From positions 310,001 to 374,000 of the forward strand of contig NZ_BHGL01000046.1 of NCBI RefSeq assembly GCF_003864975.1: a stretch of DNA of 64,000 nt. Direction: 5' to 3'. The notes beneath the pieces were generated by a model, which did not search any database, had not been told where the DNA came from, and saw nothing but the letters and a program-made list of their open reading frames with translations. This document shows, piece by piece, positions 17,559 to 31,013 of this stretch. The DNA is from Sulfuriferula thiophila (GTDB lineage Bacteria; Pseudomonadota; Gammaproteobacteria; Burkholderiales; Sulfuriferulaceae). Position 1 is the first letter of the stretch, and every line of letters starts with the position of its first letter. The position numbers and the translations under genes were made by a program.

Positions 17559-19331
17559 ATGAACCCAAACAATGAGGCATCGCGCATCGAAGGTCAGCTA
17601 CAGACCCAGTGGCGGCTCGCCACCAATCGCGATCTGGATGAGGGGCAGAAAATTGATGCCATGCTGGATTTGGGAGCGAGCTATCTCGAAGCAGACGGCG
17701 CCTGGATTGTTGAAATAGACCAATTCAACAACGCCCACATCCACCATCAATCTGAACGACACCCTTCAATCACAGACGAGATTAAGCTGGATTGGATCAG
17801 GACATTAAGTAATCGGATAGACGACAACCCCAATGCACCATGGATTACAGGTTCAATGACATTGGCTGCAGATCAGCCCACAATTTTATATATTGCAGCA
17901 CCACTGTGGCTAGCCACAAAACGCTTTGGGTTTTTATGCTTCACCAATTACGACAACATCGAAAGAGACTACTCACCTCAAGCCTGTGATTATGTTGATT
18001 TGCTTGCAGCCGGCTTTAGCCAGATATTACTGCAAATCCATCAACAACTGGCACTGCAAGACCTTGCACTTACCGATGTGCTGACCGGCCTGCCTAATCG
18101 CCGCGCAGCAGAAATGCGCCTGAATGAGGAAATCGCCAGAGCCGAACGCGAACATAGCATATTGACTGTCAGCATATGCGATCTTGACCGATTCAAGCTC
18201 ATTAATGATCACTATGGCCACAAAACCGGCGATATAGTATTAAAGCGTGCCGCACATACCTTACAACAACAGATGCGCGATGGCGACTGGATTGCACGCT
18301 GGGGTGGTGAGGAATTTCTCATCTACCTACACCACGCCGACAGTGATCAAGCCTATCAAGCCATAGACAGATTGCGCCTGATCTATCAACAGACACCTTT
18401 TGTCGCCAACTCCGGTACGCTGGAGCTAACCCTAAGCGTAGGCATGGCCAGTGTACAAGCAGATAAAATCGATTTAACCCGCTTGCTAGCAGATGCAGAC
18501 AGCGCACTCTATGAGGCTAAAAACGCAGGCCGTAATCGTGTTGTATTAAATCGAAGCGGGCAGCGAGCCACTCTCTGGCACGCAGGTGAAATTCAGGATG
18601 CATTAAAAAACAATCATCTGATACCTGCCTACCAACCCATAGTCGACTTGCGTACAGGCAAAGTCGTGGCCGAGGAAGCCTTAGCCAGACTGATCAACAA
18701 ACAGGGACATCCCACTCCCGCAGCGGAATTCATTGAAGCCGCAGAAGGTCTGCAATTAATTCATCTGGTTGATGAAACCATTACCCGCCAGACCATGGCG
18801 CATTGCGTTAACAGTCAAAACAGCAAAGACAACCCTGACCTTGCTCACTTCGTAAACCTCTCCCCCCAGTTTTTATCACGACCAGAAATGGTCAGCGGCC
18901 TGCTAGATAGTGTCAAACAACATTGCGTGCTGTGTGACACTCCGATTAACGGCGTTAAGCCATTAGTATTTGAAATTACTGAACGGCAATTCATTAATGA
19001 CTTCGAGCTGCTTACCCGACAAATCCAACCATTACTCGACATGGGCTTCCGTTTGGCACTCGATGACTTTGGCAGCGGCTACTCGTCATTCCTTTACCTG
19101 GCGAAACTCCCCATCAGTTTCCTGAAGATAGAAGGCTGGATGGTCACCAATATGCATGGCAATGCAAAAATTATTGATATAATCCAAGCAATTATTGACA
19201 TATCCCACAAACAGAACATCATAACCATAGCCGAAAACATAGAAGATGCCGAAACTGCGGAACTCCTGGCAAAAATGGGCGTCAATTGGGGACAAGGATA
19301 TTACTTTGGCCGACCTGAATGCAATTTATAA
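17559..19331 (+). CDS. GAF-GGDEF-EAL cyclic-di-GMP signalling protein
   Basis: A 590-residue cytoplasmic protein. Residues 1-165 are GAF-like and soluble. The diguanylate cyclase domain has GGEEF at 249-253, with an inhibitory I-site (RDGD) five residues ahead. The phosphodiesterase domain starts near 340 with EAL at 373-375, and contains LSPQFL, EITERQF, DDFGSGYSS and QGYYFGRP. Most EAL catalytic residues are present, but the usual KID motif reads KIE, a conservative change that might lower activity. It may both make and degrade cyclic di-GMP in response to a ligand or redox cue sensed by the GAF domain. It is not clearly in an operon with hfq. Confidence 0.9.
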   Translation: MNPNNEASRIEGQLQTQWRLATNRDLDEGQKIDAMLDLGASYLEADGAWIVEIDQFNNAHIHHQSERHPSITDEIKLDWIRTLSNRIDDNPNAPWITGSMTLAADQPTILYIAAPLWLATKRFGFLCFTNYDNIERDYSPQACDYVDLLAAGFSQILLQIHQQLALQDLALTDVLTGLPNRRAAEMRLNEEIARAEREHSILTVSICDLDRFKLINDHYGHKTGDIVLKRAAHTLQQQMRDGDWIARWGGEEFLIYLHHADSDQAYQAIDRLRLIYQQTPFVANSGTLELTLSVGMASVQADKIDLTRLLADADSALYEAKNAGRNRVVLNRSGQRATLWHAGEIQDALKNNHLIPAYQPIVDLRTGKVVAEEALARLINKQGHPTPAAEFIEAAEGLQLIHLVDETITRQTMAHCVNSQNSKDNPDLAHFVNLSPQFLSRPEMVSGLLDSVKQHCVLCDTPINGVKPLVFEITERQFINDFELLTRQIQPLLDMGFRLALDDFGSGYSSFLYLAKLPISFLKIEGWMVTNMHGNAKIIDIIQAIIDISHKQNIITIAENIEDAETAELLAKMGVNWGQGYYFGRPECNL

Positions 19332-19364
19332 ATACCAATCGTAAAAAATTAGCAAATACTAATA

Positions 19365-19393
19365 TTGCCGAACGCGACACAAATCAGCATAAT
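19365..19393 (+). promoter_or_regulatory. Candidate sigma-70 promoter for the hfq operon
   Basis: TTGCCG (19365-19370), a 17-base spacer and CATAAT (19388-19393) lie 36 bases ahead of the hfq ATG. Spacing is ideal and the -10 box matches at five of six positions. Confidence 0.5.
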
Positions 19394-19428
19394 CTCATCA
19401 TTACAATTATTACAGGGAGTACGCCAAC

Positions 19429-19674
19429 ATGAGCGCGCCTAAAACCAACAGAGGATTACTGCTCCAGGATCCGTTTCTCGACACGTTGCGTAAAGACAAT
19501 GTCCCTGTATCAGTGTATCTGGTAAATGGCATCAAACTCCAGGGCCAAATTGAAGCGTATGACCAATACGTCGTATTACTCAAAAACATGGTCACGCAAA
19601 TGGTATATAAACATGCCATTTCCACCATCGTTCCTTCACGCCCAGTACCATTGCATGCAGAAACGCCAATTTAA
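19429..19674 (+). CDS. hfq: RNA chaperone Hfq
   Basis: An 81-residue Sm-like protein that forms a hexameric ring and pairs small RNAs with mRNAs. Sm1 ([20 protein letters not shown]) and Sm2 ([13 protein letters not shown]) motifs, including the YKHA RNA-binding residues, are intact. GGGAG precedes the ATG. The C-terminal tail is short, as in other betaproteobacteria. It is the first gene of the run hfq-hflX-hflK-hflC-DUF2065-hisZ-purA. Confidence 0.98.
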   Translation: MSAPKTNRGLLLQDPFLDTLRKDNVPVSVYLVNGIKLQGQIEAYDQYVVLLKNMVTQMVYKHAISTIVPSRPVPLHAETPI

Positions 19675-19706
19675 CACTTCGCCAATAGATAAAGGCCCAG
19701 CGCTGA

Positions 19707-20864
19707 ATGTTTGAACGCCATAGCGGCAATGAAGAAGTCGTGCTCGTCAGCATAGACTTTGGTGAACCCGATTATCAAGATAGTGTTGAAGAACTGCACC
19801 GCCTCGCCGAAAGCGCGGGACTTACCGTAGTCAGCCTGATTGAAGGACGGCGCGCACGTCCAGACGCCGCTTTATTTGCCGGCAGTGGCAAGGTTGAAGA
19901 AATCGCCGCGATGGTGCAAGCGAATGAAGCCGGCATAGTCATCTTTAATCATGCACTCTCCCCAGCGCAAGAGCGTAACCTGGAACTTGCTCTGCAATGC
20001 CGCGTAGTGGATCGCACCACACTTATTCTGGATATATTTGCCAGCCGCGCTAAAAGCGCAGAAGGTATATTGCAGGTTGAGCTGGCTCAACTCGCCCACT
20101 TATCAACCCGCCTGATCCGCGGCTGGACCCACCTGGAACGGCAAAAGGGCGGTATTGGTTTACGCGGCCCTGGTGAAACTCAACTTGAAACAGACCGACG
20201 CCTGATAGGAAAACGCGTCAAATTGCTCCAGGACCGCCTGGCTAAACTTCACGGCCAACGTGCCATCCAACGCCGCGCACGGAGTCGCAGCCGGGTCATG
20301 TCCATCTCACTGGTCGGTTATACCAATGCTGGCAAGTCCACCTTATTTAACGCATTAACCAATGCCGGCAGCTATGCGGCTGACCAGCTCTTTGCTACAT
20401 TGGATACCACAACCCGCCAGCTCTACATACCCGATGTTGGCGAAATAGTACTGTCCGACACCGTGGGTTTTATTACTCGTCTGCCCCACACTCTGGTTGA
20501 AAGTTTCCGAGCCACACTGGAAGAAACCATACAGGCCGATTTGTTGCTGCATGTGGTTGATGCTGCCAGCCCAATGCGCGACAAACACATTGCTGAAGTC
20601 AATAAAGTATTAGGTGAAATTGGTGCGGCTGACGTACCGCAACTTTTAGTAATGAATAAGATTGATTTATGCTCGTCTACACCCGGCATTGAACGGGATG
20701 AATATGATAAAATTACAGCTATTCGTCTTAGCGCCAAAACCGGACTGGGTATAAATACGTTACGCGAGGTCATAAGTGAAGCTAAGAAACAGTTTATGCA
20801 GCCGCAACCAGAACCAACACAATTAACCATTATCAATAACGAATATCACCCAGAATTGGATTAA
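19707..20864 (+). CDS. hflX: GTPase HflX
   Basis: A 385-residue ribosome-associated GTPase that splits stalled ribosomes. It has the N-terminal HflX domain (GSGKVEEIA and FNHALSPAQERNL), a coiled helical linker with GIGLRGPGETQLETDRR, and a G domain with G1 GYTNAGKST (204-212), the DTVGF motif (G3) and NKID (G4). It starts 33 bases after hfq and ends three bases before hflK. Confidence 0.96.
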   Translation: MFERHSGNEEVVLVSIDFGEPDYQDSVEELHRLAESAGLTVVSLIEGRRARPDAALFAGSGKVEEIAAMVQANEAGIVIFNHALSPAQERNLELALQCRVVDRTTLILDIFASRAKSAEGILQVELAQLAHLSTRLIRGWTHLERQKGGIGLRGPGETQLETDRRLIGKRVKLLQDRLAKLHGQRAIQRRARSRSRVMSISLVGYTNAGKSTLFNALTNAGSYAADQLFATLDTTTRQLYIPDVGEIVLSDTVGFITRLPHTLVESFRATLEETIQADLLLHVVDAASPMRDKHIAEVNKVLGEIGAADVPQLLVMNKIDLCSSTPGIERDEYDKITAIRLSAKTGLGINTLREVISEAKKQFMQPQPEPTQLTIINNEYHPELD

Positions 20865-20866
20865 AT

Positions 20867-22060
20867 ATGGCTTGGAATGACCCACAATGGGGCAAGAAAA
20901 ATGACGGCCCACCTGATTTAGACGAAATCTGGCGCCGTTTCAACGAGAAACTGAATGGATTGTTTGGTGGCAAACCATCGACACCCAACTCAGGTAAGTC
21001 ATTTAATAAAGGCGGCCTCGCCATTATTGCCGGCGTCATCATTGCGATTTGGCTGGCTTCGGGCTTTTACATAGTTGATACCGGCGAACGTGGCGTCGTA
21101 CTGCGTTTTGGTAAATTCGTCGAAACCACCCAGCCAGGCCCAAACTGGCACTTACCGTTCCCGATGGAAACGGTAGAGGTCGTTAATATCGAACAAGTCA
21201 GAACTGTTGAAGTTGGCTATCGCAATAACGTCAAGAGCAAAATGCTTAAAGAATCGCTCATGCTCACCGATGATGAAAATATCGTTGATATTCAATTTGC
21301 TGTGCAATACACCTTGAAAGATCCTGAAGATTATTTGTTCAGCAATCGCTCACCAGACGATGCTGTGCGCCAAGCTGCAGAGAGCGTCATGAGTGAAACT
21401 GTTGGCAAAAGCAAAATGGATTATGTCCTATATGAGGGGCGTGCTGATGTTGCCGCGCGCGCTACCAAAAATATACAGGATGCGCTGGACCGGTACAAAA
21501 CCGGCATCAGCGTAAGCAAAGTCACTTTGCAAAATGCCCAACCACCACAGGAAGTCCAATCAGCATTTGATGATGCTGTAAAGGCTGGACAGGATCGCGA
21601 ACGCTTGAAGAGTGAAGGTCAGGCATATGCCAATGACGTTATTCCCAAAGCGCGCGGGATGGCTGCACGCTTAACTGAAGAGTCGAATGGTTACAAACAA
21701 TCAGTTATTGCCAATGCGGAAGGTGAAGCAAGCCGCTTCAAACAGGTGTTGGTTGAATACAGCAAGGCACCGGCAGTCACACGTGACCGCATGTACATGG
21801 ACATGATGCAGCAAGTGCTGACCAGCACAAGCAAAGTCCTGGTTGACAGCAGCAAAGGTGGCAACAACCTTATCTACCTGCCACTCGACAAACTGATGCA
21901 AATGACCGGACCATCAGCCAATAACGCTACAACATCAAGCAGCACATCGAGCGTGCCGGATACTGTTGCCATTAAGCCCACCCCTGCAGATCCTGCTGCT
22001 CAAGACACAGGACGCACACGTGATGCCTTTCGCAGCCGTGAACGGGAGGACAGACCATGA
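20867..22060 (+). CDS. hflK: FtsH regulator subunit HflK
   Basis: A 397-residue SPFH/prohibitin-family inner-membrane protein. A Gly/Pro-rich N-terminal tail is followed by one membrane helix (about 50-70), the SPFH domain (GERGVVLRFGKFVETTQPGP), a long coiled-coil region with ANAEGEASRF, and a low-complexity Ser/Thr C-terminus. HflK and HflC form a large cage around FtsH and modulate its proteolysis of membrane proteins. The end overlaps hflC by four bases. Confidence 0.96.
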   Translation: MAWNDPQWGKKNDGPPDLDEIWRRFNEKLNGLFGGKPSTPNSGKSFNKGGLAIIAGVIIAIWLASGFYIVDTGERGVVLRFGKFVETTQPGPNWHLPFPMETVEVVNIEQVRTVEVGYRNNVKSKMLKESLMLTDDENIVDIQFAVQYTLKDPEDYLFSNRSPDDAVRQAAESVMSETVGKSKMDYVLYEGRADVAARATKNIQDALDRYKTGISVSKVTLQNAQPPQEVQSAFDDAVKAGQDRERLKSEGQAYANDVIPKARGMAARLTEESNGYKQSVIANAEGEASRFKQVLVEYSKAPAVTRDRMYMDMMQQVLTSTSKVLVDSSKGGNNLIYLPLDKLMQMTGPSANNATTSSSTSSVPDTVAIKPTPADPAAQDTGRTRDAFRSREREDRP

Positions 22061-22929
22061 AAAATATTAACACCATCATTATCATAGTACTGGGTCTATT
22101 AATCGTAGCAAGCATGACGATTTATACGGTTGACCAACGGCAAAATGCCATGGTATTTCAACTCGGTGAAGTCGTCGCCGTCGATAAAACGCCTGGCCTG
22201 TATTTCAAATTGCCGTTAGTACAAAATGTGCGCTATTTCGATACCCGGATACTGACGCTTGATCCTGCCGATCCTGACCGGTTTATCACTTCTGAAAAGA
22301 AAAACGTACTTGTCGACTACTTCGCAAAATGGCGAATTATTGATGTAAAACAATATTATGTCAGTGTTGGCGGAGATGAAACGCGCGCGCAAACGCGTTT
22401 ACAGCAAACGATAAATGACAGTTTAAGAGCGGAATTCGGCAAGCGGACTGTGCATGAAGTTGTGTCAGGCGAACGCGACGAAATCATGGCATCATTACGG
22501 GCTAAAGCTGATCAGGATGCACGCAAAATTGGTGTGCAAGTCATGGACGTACGCATCAAGCATGTAGACTTGCCGCAAGAAGTCAGTGATTCGGTCTATC
22601 GCCGCATGGAAGCGGAACGTAAGCGCGTCGCCAATGAATTGCGCTCTACGGGTTCCGCAGAAGCGGAGAAAATCCGTGCAGATGCTGACCGGCAGCGCGA
22701 AGTCATAATTGCAGAAGCTTATCGTGACGCTCAGCGCATCAAGGGTGAAGGCGATGCCAAAGCCAGTACTATATATGCATCAGCCTACTCGCAGAATCCA
22801 GAGTTCTACGCGTTTTACCGTAGCATGGACGCATACCGTCAAAGCTTTAAAAACAAGAGCGATGTACTCGTCCTTGAGCCCAACTCGGCATTCTTCAAAT
22901 ACATGAAGTCGCCGAAGGTTACTAAGTAA
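22057..22929 (+). CDS. hflC: FtsH regulator subunit HflC
   Basis: A 290-residue SPFH-domain partner of HflK, with an N-terminal membrane helix (about 5-22), the DQRQNAMVFQLGEV and TPGLYFKLP segments and a coiled-coil with SAEAEKIRADADRQ. The ATG overlaps the hflK stop, indicating coupled translation and equal stoichiometry. Length is normal for the family. Confidence 0.96.
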   Translation: MKNINTIIIIVLGLLIVASMTIYTVDQRQNAMVFQLGEVVAVDKTPGLYFKLPLVQNVRYFDTRILTLDPADPDRFITSEKKNVLVDYFAKWRIIDVKQYYVSVGGDETRAQTRLQQTINDSLRAEFGKRTVHEVVSGERDEIMASLRAKADQDARKIGVQVMDVRIKHVDLPQEVSDSVYRRMEAERKRVANELRSTGSAEAEKIRADADRQREVIIAEAYRDAQRIKGEGDAKASTIYASAYSQNPEFYAFYRSMDAYRQSFKNKSDVLVLEPNSAFFKYMKSPKVTK

Positions 22930-22931
22930 AA

Positions 22932-23117
22932 ATGGCGTTGAGCTTATTTAGTGCATTTGCCCTCGTGCTTATCATCGAGGGCATTATGCCGCTCATCGCC
23001 CCGACTGTATGGCGAGAAACTTTTACTAAAATGATAAGCTTTACTGATGGTCAGTTACGCACAGTTGGACTTTTTTCCATACTGGGTGGTTTGCTTATTC
23101 TAATAATGGTGCGCTAA
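22932..23117 (+). CDS. DUF2065 (YjeT-like) small membrane protein
   Basis: A 61-residue protein with two hydrophobic helices (about 4-24 and 44-60) flanking a short polar loop (WRETFTKM). DUF2065 members regularly sit between hflC and hisZ or purA in betaproteobacteria. Function is not established. It is packed between its neighbours with two-base gaps. Confidence 0.88.
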   Translation: MALSLFSAFALVLIIEGIMPLIAPTVWRETFTKMISFTDGQLRTVGLFSILGGLLILIMVR

Positions 23118-23119
23118 AA

Positions 23120-25610
<2,491 letters not shown>

Positions 25611-25622
25611 CCACTTGTAATA

Positions 25623-25656
25623 TTTGCGCGTTGCAGCCAGTGCCGCAACACGCAAA
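25623..25656. terminator. Hairpin between convergent purA and sucB
   Basis: TTTGCG-C-GTTGC (25623-25634) pairs with GCAAC-A-CGCAAA (25645-25656), with one internal mismatch and a 10-base loop. Its place between converging genes fits a two-way terminator, though T-runs are short. Confidence 0.6.
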
Positions 25657-25660
25657 CATC

Positions 25661-26794
25661 TCAAATCCCAAGTAACAGCCGCGCCGGATCTTCCAGTGCG
25701 GCTTTTATTTCGACCAAAAACCGTACCGCGTCACGGCCATCGATGAGACGGTGATCATAGGACAGTGCCAGATACATCATCGGCCGTATCACCACTTGCC
25801 CATGCTCTGCGACTGGGCGCTCCTGTATCGTGTGCATCCCTAGTATCGCCGATTGTGGCGGATTAATGATAGGCGTGGATAGCAACGAACCGAACACACC
25901 ACCGTTACTAATCGAAAAAGTGCCGCCACTAATCTCATCCAGACTCAAACTCATTGCCTCGGCGCGCTGAGAGTAATCCGCTATTGCCCGTTCAATCTGG
26001 GCAAAATCCAGCAAGTTGGCATTACGCAAAATCGGCACTACCAGGCCACGCGTGGTAGATACGGCAATGCCAATATCATAATGATCATGGTAAACGATAT
26101 CATGCCCATCGATTGCTGCATTCATAATCGGAAACTGCTTGAGAGCCAACACGGCCGCTTTGACAAAAAACGACATGAAGCCCAGTTTGACACCATGCTC
26201 ACGTTGAAAATCGGCCTGATATTGCGTACGCATATCCTTAACCGGCTGCATATTAACTTCATTGAACGTGGTCAAAATAGCTGCGGTATGCTGCGCTTCC
26301 ACCAAACGCTCTGCAATACGCTGGCGGATACGACTCATAGGCTGCCGGCGGGAAGTTGGCCTTGCCACGTCATCACCCACCAATACCTGCATCGTTTTAG
26401 CCGGCTCTTGCACACTTTCAGACATCGCGACAGTGGGCGGCTGAATCACCTCATGGCTAACAGGTGGAGTAACTTCAGTAACCGGTATAGGTGTTGATGT
26501 AACAACGGCGGAAATAACAGCCACTTCGTCGACCTCAGGCTCGGCCAGCACAGCCTCACCGTTATCAATTCGCGCAATAATTTCGCCTGCGGTGACTACA
26601 GCACCATTTTCGCGCAGCAGTTCAACTAATATACCGCTCCCAGGAGCGGAGATCTCCAGTATGACTTTGTCCGTTTCCAGATCGATCAGGGTCTCGTCGC
26701 GACTCACCACATCACCGACTTGCTTATGCCATTCCAGCAAAGTGCCTTCCGTGATTGAATCTGACAGCTCAGGAGTTTTAACGTCAATTAACAT
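25661..26794 (-). CDS. sucB: 2-oxoglutarate dehydrogenase E2 (dihydrolipoyl succinyltransferase), lacking the E1/E3-binding domain
   Basis: The N-terminal lipoyl domain (1-80, ETDKVILE with K43) and the C-terminal catalytic domain (about 150-377, with [20 protein letters not shown]-like sheet and [12 protein letters not shown]) are complete. Between them, residues 80-150 are a Pro/Val/Thr linker with no recognisable peripheral-subunit-binding domain, which in usual SucB begins SPAxRxLxxE and ends GTGxxGRxxxxDV. The total of 377 residues is correspondingly shorter than the roughly 400-420 typical of the family. The gene overlaps sucA by seven bases. No lpd follows; purA converges instead. Confidence 0.93.
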   Translation of the reverse strand: MLIDVKTPELSDSITEGTLLEWHKQVGDVVSRDETLIDLETDKVILEISAPGSGILVELLRENGAVVTAGEIIARIDNGEAVLAEPEVDEVAVISAVVTSTPIPVTEVTPPVSHEVIQPPTVAMSESVQEPAKTMQVLVGDDVARPTSRRQPMSRIRQRIAERLVEAQHTAAILTTFNEVNMQPVKDMRTQYQADFQREHGVKLGFMSFFVKAAVLALKQFPIMNAAIDGHDIVYHDHYDIGIAVSTTRGLVVPILRNANLLDFAQIERAIADYSQRAEAMSLSLDEISGGTFSISNGGVFGSLLSTPIINPPQSAILGMHTIQERPVAEHGQVVIRPMMYLALSYDHRLIDGRDAVRFLVEIKAALEDPARLLLGI

Positions 26795-29484
26795 AAAGCC
26801 TCATCGATAAATGCCTGTTTTTGTGCTTCATATATTTCCGGGTATCCGACTGCGGGTGAAGCAGAAAATGCCCGTCCCGCATAACGCAAAACCTGACCCT
26901 CGGCCATACAATCCCGTAAGTGATGACCAATTGCAAACCACGCCCCCTGATTCTGCGGCTCTTCCTGTGTCCAGACCAGCTCACTCGCATTTGGATAAAG
27001 GGCAATCACATCATAAAATTCATTACGTGGAAACGGGTACAACTGCTCCACCCTGATCAGCGCTATATCCGTTATGCCACGCTGTTCCCGGACATTAAAC
27101 AGATCAAAGTACACTTTGCCGCTACACGCCACGATACGTCGCACAGCAGCGGCTTCCAGCGCTTCGGTTTCAGGCAATACCGCCTCAAATCGACCACTGG
27201 TTAATGCCGTCCAGGGCACGCTGGCATGTTTCGCACGCAACAAACTCTTGGGTGTCATCACGATCAACGGTTTGCGATACGGGCGCAGCATTTGCCGGCG
27301 AATCAAATGGAACATCTGCCCGGCATTCGTTGGCTGACACACCTGAATATTATCATTAGCACATAGCTGCAGATAACGCTCCAGCCTGGCAGAGGAATGC
27401 TCCGGCCCCTGCCCTTCCTGGCCATGTGGCAGGTACAGGGTCAAACCACACAAACGCCCCCATTTGGCCTCACCGCTGGAAATAAACTGATCGATGACTA
27501 CCTGCGCGCCATTGGCAAAATCGCCAAACTGCGCTTCCCATATAACCAGTTCGTCCGGCTCGGAAGCGGCATAACCGTACTCGAATGCCAGCACCGCCAG
27601 CTCGGACAATAAAGAATCAATCACCAGAAAATTAGGCTGATTCGGGTAAATATGCTGCAATGGCAAAAACTCTCCAGCATCCCACCGTTCACGGTGCTGG
27701 TCATGCCATACCGCATGACGGTGAAAAAAGGTACCACGACCACTGTCTTGTCCGGAAATTCGCACCGGGTAGCCATCCCGTAACAAACTGGCATACGCCA
27801 GATTTTCCGCCATCCCCCAATCCACGCCTGATTCTCCTGCCACCATTGCCCGACGATCGATCACAACCTTCTCCACCCGCGGGTGTAAGGTCAAGCCATC
27901 AGGAATACGCGTCAGCTTCTCACCGAGCTCGCCCAGTTGATTTGCAGGTACACTGGTTTCAGCCGGATGGCGCCAGTCATTGTTGCGATATGACTCCCAG
28001 TGGGCAGCAAAATGACGACCATAGAGCGAAACAGCGGGTGCGACAATACGCTCTTCGTTTTCCAGGCGGACACGATATTGCTCGATTACAGCATGTGCAT
28101 TGTCTTTTGTCAGGCAAGACTGGCCGACCAGCTTATCCACATACAGCTGACGTGTACCAGGGTGAGAATTTATGGCGTGATACATCAATGGCTGGGTAAC
28201 TGCTGGTTCATCCTGCTCGTTGTGGCCATGACGACGGAAACACACCAGATCAATAATAATATCTTTATGAAATTCCCGACGATAGTCCAGTGCAATTTGC
28301 ACCGCAAGCAATGCCGCTTCAGGATCATCACCATTCACGTGCAACACGGGTGCCTCGATCATTTTGGCCACATCAGTGCAGTACAAAGACGAGCGACTGT
28401 CGCGGGTATCCGAGGTAGTAAATCCGATCTGGTTATTGACCACTATATGGATACCACCACCCGTGCTGTAACCTCGCGTTTGCGACATGTTCAGGCTTTC
28501 CATCACCACGCCTTGTCCAGAAAAAGCTGCATCACCATGCAGCAGAACCGGGATCACTTCGCTACCTGAGTTATCTCCCCGGCGTTGTTGCCGCGCTCGC
28601 ACGGAACCGCGCACCACCGGATGCACAATTTCCAGGTGCGAAGGATTGAATGCCAGCGCCAGATGGACCGCTCCATGCGGGGTAGTAACATCCGTAGAAA
28701 AACCCTGATGATATTTGACGTCCCCACTCAGAGCACTGTCCAAGTCGATCGGCATAGTGCCGAATATCTGTTTGAGTGGCTTGCCCAGCACATTGACCAG
28801 CACATTGATGCGACCACGGTGCGCCATGCCCAGCACAACTTCTTGCACGCCATGCCCTGCGGCACCGTTTATAAGGTGATGCAGCATAGGAATTAAGGTT
28901 TCGGCGCCTTCCAGTGAGAAGCGTTTCTGGCCCACATAGCGCGTATGCAGAAATTTCTCCAGCGCCTCTGCGGCTGTCAGGCTTTGCAATATCTGTTGCT
29001 GTTGCGCAGTGTCAAATTCCGGAGTAGCCAGGCAACCCTCCAAACGCTGCTGCATCCAGCGTTTGCGTACATTGTCGGAAATATACATATATTCCGTACC
29101 CAGCGTGCCGCAATAAGTGCGACGCAGTATCGTCAGAATATCCGTCAGGGTTGCACGCGATGGCGCTACCAGCGAGCCTGTGTCAAATACCACCAGCATG
29201 TCTGCTGCACCCAGCCCATAATGAGCGGGGTCCAACTCAGGCACATCAGGTCTGGGGAAACGGTGTAAAGGATCAAGGTCAGCATGCCGCACGCCTAGAA
29301 ACCGGTAGGCGTTAATCAGCTGCAATACCGCTACCTGGCGTCGATCGAAGCTGGTATTGGTGGGCGCAACGGATGGTTCATCCAGCGTTGAGAAATACGT
29401 CTGCCAGTCGGCACTGAGCTGATCAGGATCAGTCAGAAATTGTTGATAAAGCGTGTCTAACCAATCCATTGCTTGCCAATCCAT
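26788..29484 (-). CDS. sucA: 2-oxoglutarate dehydrogenase E1
   Basis: An 898-residue thiamine-diphosphate enzyme decarboxylating 2-oxoglutarate. [35 protein letters not shown], the NNQIGFTT segment and the [12 protein letters not shown] region are diagnostic. The N-terminus starts directly at the helix matching LYEDFLTDPDSV of the E. coli enzyme (here [12 protein letters not shown]), so the preceding 12-15 residues, known to help bind E2, are largely missing. The start is ATG at 29484; an ATG at 29469 is also possible. Neither has a good ribosome site. It lies 52 bases after gltA. Confidence 0.95.
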   Translation of the reverse strand: MDWQAMDWLDTLYQQFLTDPDQLSADWQTYFSTLDEPSVAPTNTSFDRRQVAVLQLINAYRFLGVRHADLDPLHRFPRPDVPELDPAHYGLGAADMLVVFDTGSLVAPSRATLTDILTILRRTYCGTLGTEYMYISDNVRKRWMQQRLEGCLATPEFDTAQQQQILQSLTAAEALEKFLHTRYVGQKRFSLEGAETLIPMLHHLINGAAGHGVQEVVLGMAHRGRINVLVNVLGKPLKQIFGTMPIDLDSALSGDVKYHQGFSTDVTTPHGAVHLALAFNPSHLEIVHPVVRGSVRARQQRRGDNSGSEVIPVLLHGDAAFSGQGVVMESLNMSQTRGYSTGGGIHIVVNNQIGFTTSDTRDSRSSLYCTDVAKMIEAPVLHVNGDDPEAALLAVQIALDYRREFHKDIIIDLVCFRRHGHNEQDEPAVTQPLMYHAINSHPGTRQLYVDKLVGQSCLTKDNAHAVIEQYRVRLENEERIVAPAVSLYGRHFAAHWESYRNNDWRHPAETSVPANQLGELGEKLTRIPDGLTLHPRVEKVVIDRRAMVAGESGVDWGMAENLAYASLLRDGYPVRISGQDSGRGTFFHRHAVWHDQHRERWDAGEFLPLQHIYPNQPNFLVIDSLLSELAVLAFEYGYAASEPDELVIWEAQFGDFANGAQVVIDQFISSGEAKWGRLCGLTLYLPHGQEGQGPEHSSARLERYLQLCANDNIQVCQPTNAGQMFHLIRRQMLRPYRKPLIVMTPKSLLRAKHASVPWTALTSGRFEAVLPETEALEAAAVRRIVACSGKVYFDLFNVREQRGITDIALIRVEQLYPFPRNEFYDVIALYPNASELVWTQEEPQNQGAWFAIGHHLRDCMAEGQVLRYAGRAFSASPAVGYPEIYEAQKQAFIDEALC

Positions 29485-29536
29485 TAGTTAAAAGGCGAGC
29501 CGATAACTTTATCAACTCGCCAATCACGACTTAAAA

Positions 29537-30835
29537 CTAACTGCGCTCAGCCATCGGCACATACTCGCGCCGTGTTGCACCAGTGTATTGTTGACGTGGG
29601 CGACCGATACGATGACCAGGCTCAGCCAGCATTTCGTTCCACTGCGCCACCCAGCCTACCGTTCGTGCCATCGCAAAAATTGCTGTGAACATGGAGGTCG
29701 GGATACCCAGAGCACGAAACACAATACCGGAGTAGAAATCGACGTTAGGATAAAGTTTCTTGGCAATGAAATACTCATCCTGCAAAGCGATACGCTCCAG
29801 TTCCAGTGCAATTTTGAACAATGGATCGTCGTTCAGATTCAGTTCATCCAGCACTTCATGGCAAGTCTGCCGCATCACGGCTGCACGCGGATCCATGTTC
29901 TTATAGATACGATGACCAAAACCCATCAGGCGGAATGGCGTGGTTTTATCCTTGGCGCGTTCAATAAACTCTGGAATACGCGACACATCGCCAATCTCTT
30001 CCAGCATTTTCAGCACGGCCTCATTCGCTCCGCCATGCAATGGCCCCCATAACGATGCCATCCCTGCGGCCACGCAAGCAAACGGGTTCGCACCGGATGA
30101 ACCGGCTAAACGCACAGTGGAAGTCGATGCATTTTGCTCATGATCAGCATGCAGGATCAGAATGCGGTCCATTGCACGAGCCACCACAGGATTCACCTCA
30201 TAAGGCTCACAGGGTGTTGAGAACATCATATGCAGGAAATTTTCAGCATAACCCAAGCGGTTTTGCGGATACGCAAAAGGCTGTCCCATATTGTATTTAT
30301 ATGACATCGCAGCGATAGTCGGCACTTTCGCCATCAACCGGTACGCAGAAATTTCCCGGCTATGAACATCAAATGCATTGATAGAGTCATGGTAAAACGC
30401 TGACAAAGCGCCGGTCACGCCAACCATAACCGCCATCGGATGGGCATCACGACGGAAACCACGGAACACATTATTGACCTGGTCATGCAGCATGGTATGG
30501 CTACGCACACCCTGTTCAAACTTGGCTTTCTGTTCCGGTGTCGGCAGCTCACCGAAAATCAGCAAATACGATACTTCAACAAAGTCGGAATGCTGTGCCA
30601 ACTGTTCAATCGGGTAACCACGGTAGTACAGCAGACCTTCATCGCCATCGATGTAAGTAATACTGGACGTGCAGCTTGCCGTCGCCATAAAGCCGGGGTC
30701 ATAGGTCAGATAGCCATGCTGGCTCAAACTGCGAATATCAATCACATTTGGTCCAAGTGTGCCTGCAAGTACGGGTAACTCGATCGGTGGCTGGCCATTA
30801 TCAAAAGTCAGGGTTACTTTAGTCGCTACTGTCAT
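29537..30835 (-). CDS. gltA: Citrate synthase (type II)
   Basis: A 432-residue enzyme condensing acetyl-CoA and oxaloacetate. The catalytic residues are in [11 protein letters not shown] (His), [15 protein letters not shown] (His) and NVDFYSGI (Asp). The N-terminal beta domain ([13 protein letters not shown]) marks the NADH-sensitive, hexameric type II class. It is the first gene of gltA-sucA-sucB, which together with a succinate dehydrogenase elsewhere would allow a full citric acid cycle, unusual for obligate sulfur autotrophs. Confidence 0.97.
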   Translation of the reverse strand: MTVATKVTLTFDNGQPPIELPVLAGTLGPNVIDIRSLSQHGYLTYDPGFMATASCTSSITYIDGDEGLLYYRGYPIEQLAQHSDFVEVSYLLIFGELPTPEQKAKFEQGVRSHTMLHDQVNNVFRGFRRDAHPMAVMVGVTGALSAFYHDSINAFDVHSREISAYRLMAKVPTIAAMSYKYNMGQPFAYPQNRLGYAENFLHMMFSTPCEPYEVNPVVARAMDRILILHADHEQNASTSTVRLAGSSGANPFACVAAGMASLWGPLHGGANEAVLKMLEEIGDVSRIPEFIERAKDKTTPFRLMGFGHRIYKNMDPRAAVMRQTCHEVLDELNLNDDPLFKIALELERIALQDEYFIAKKLYPNVDFYSGIVFRALGIPTSMFTAIFAMARTVGWVAQWNEMLAEPGHRIGRPRQQYTGATRREYVPMAERS

Positions 30836-31013
30836 TTCTGGATTCCCTTAGTAGAGTTGCACATACAATGCGGCATGATGCATATCGTTATGCTGTATTT
30901 TATCCCATAAAGCCATATCATCGAGCATTAACACGCGGCACAGCATGCTATTACGCGATTATCGGCGGAACTTTACCACCCATGCTTACATTTTCCAATT
31001 GAAAAACCGGGAT

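Noticed and set aside
27660-28569. Long plus-strand frames opposite sucA
   Set aside because: They are His/Pro/Arg-rich shadows of the sucA codons, and sucA is well supported over its whole length.
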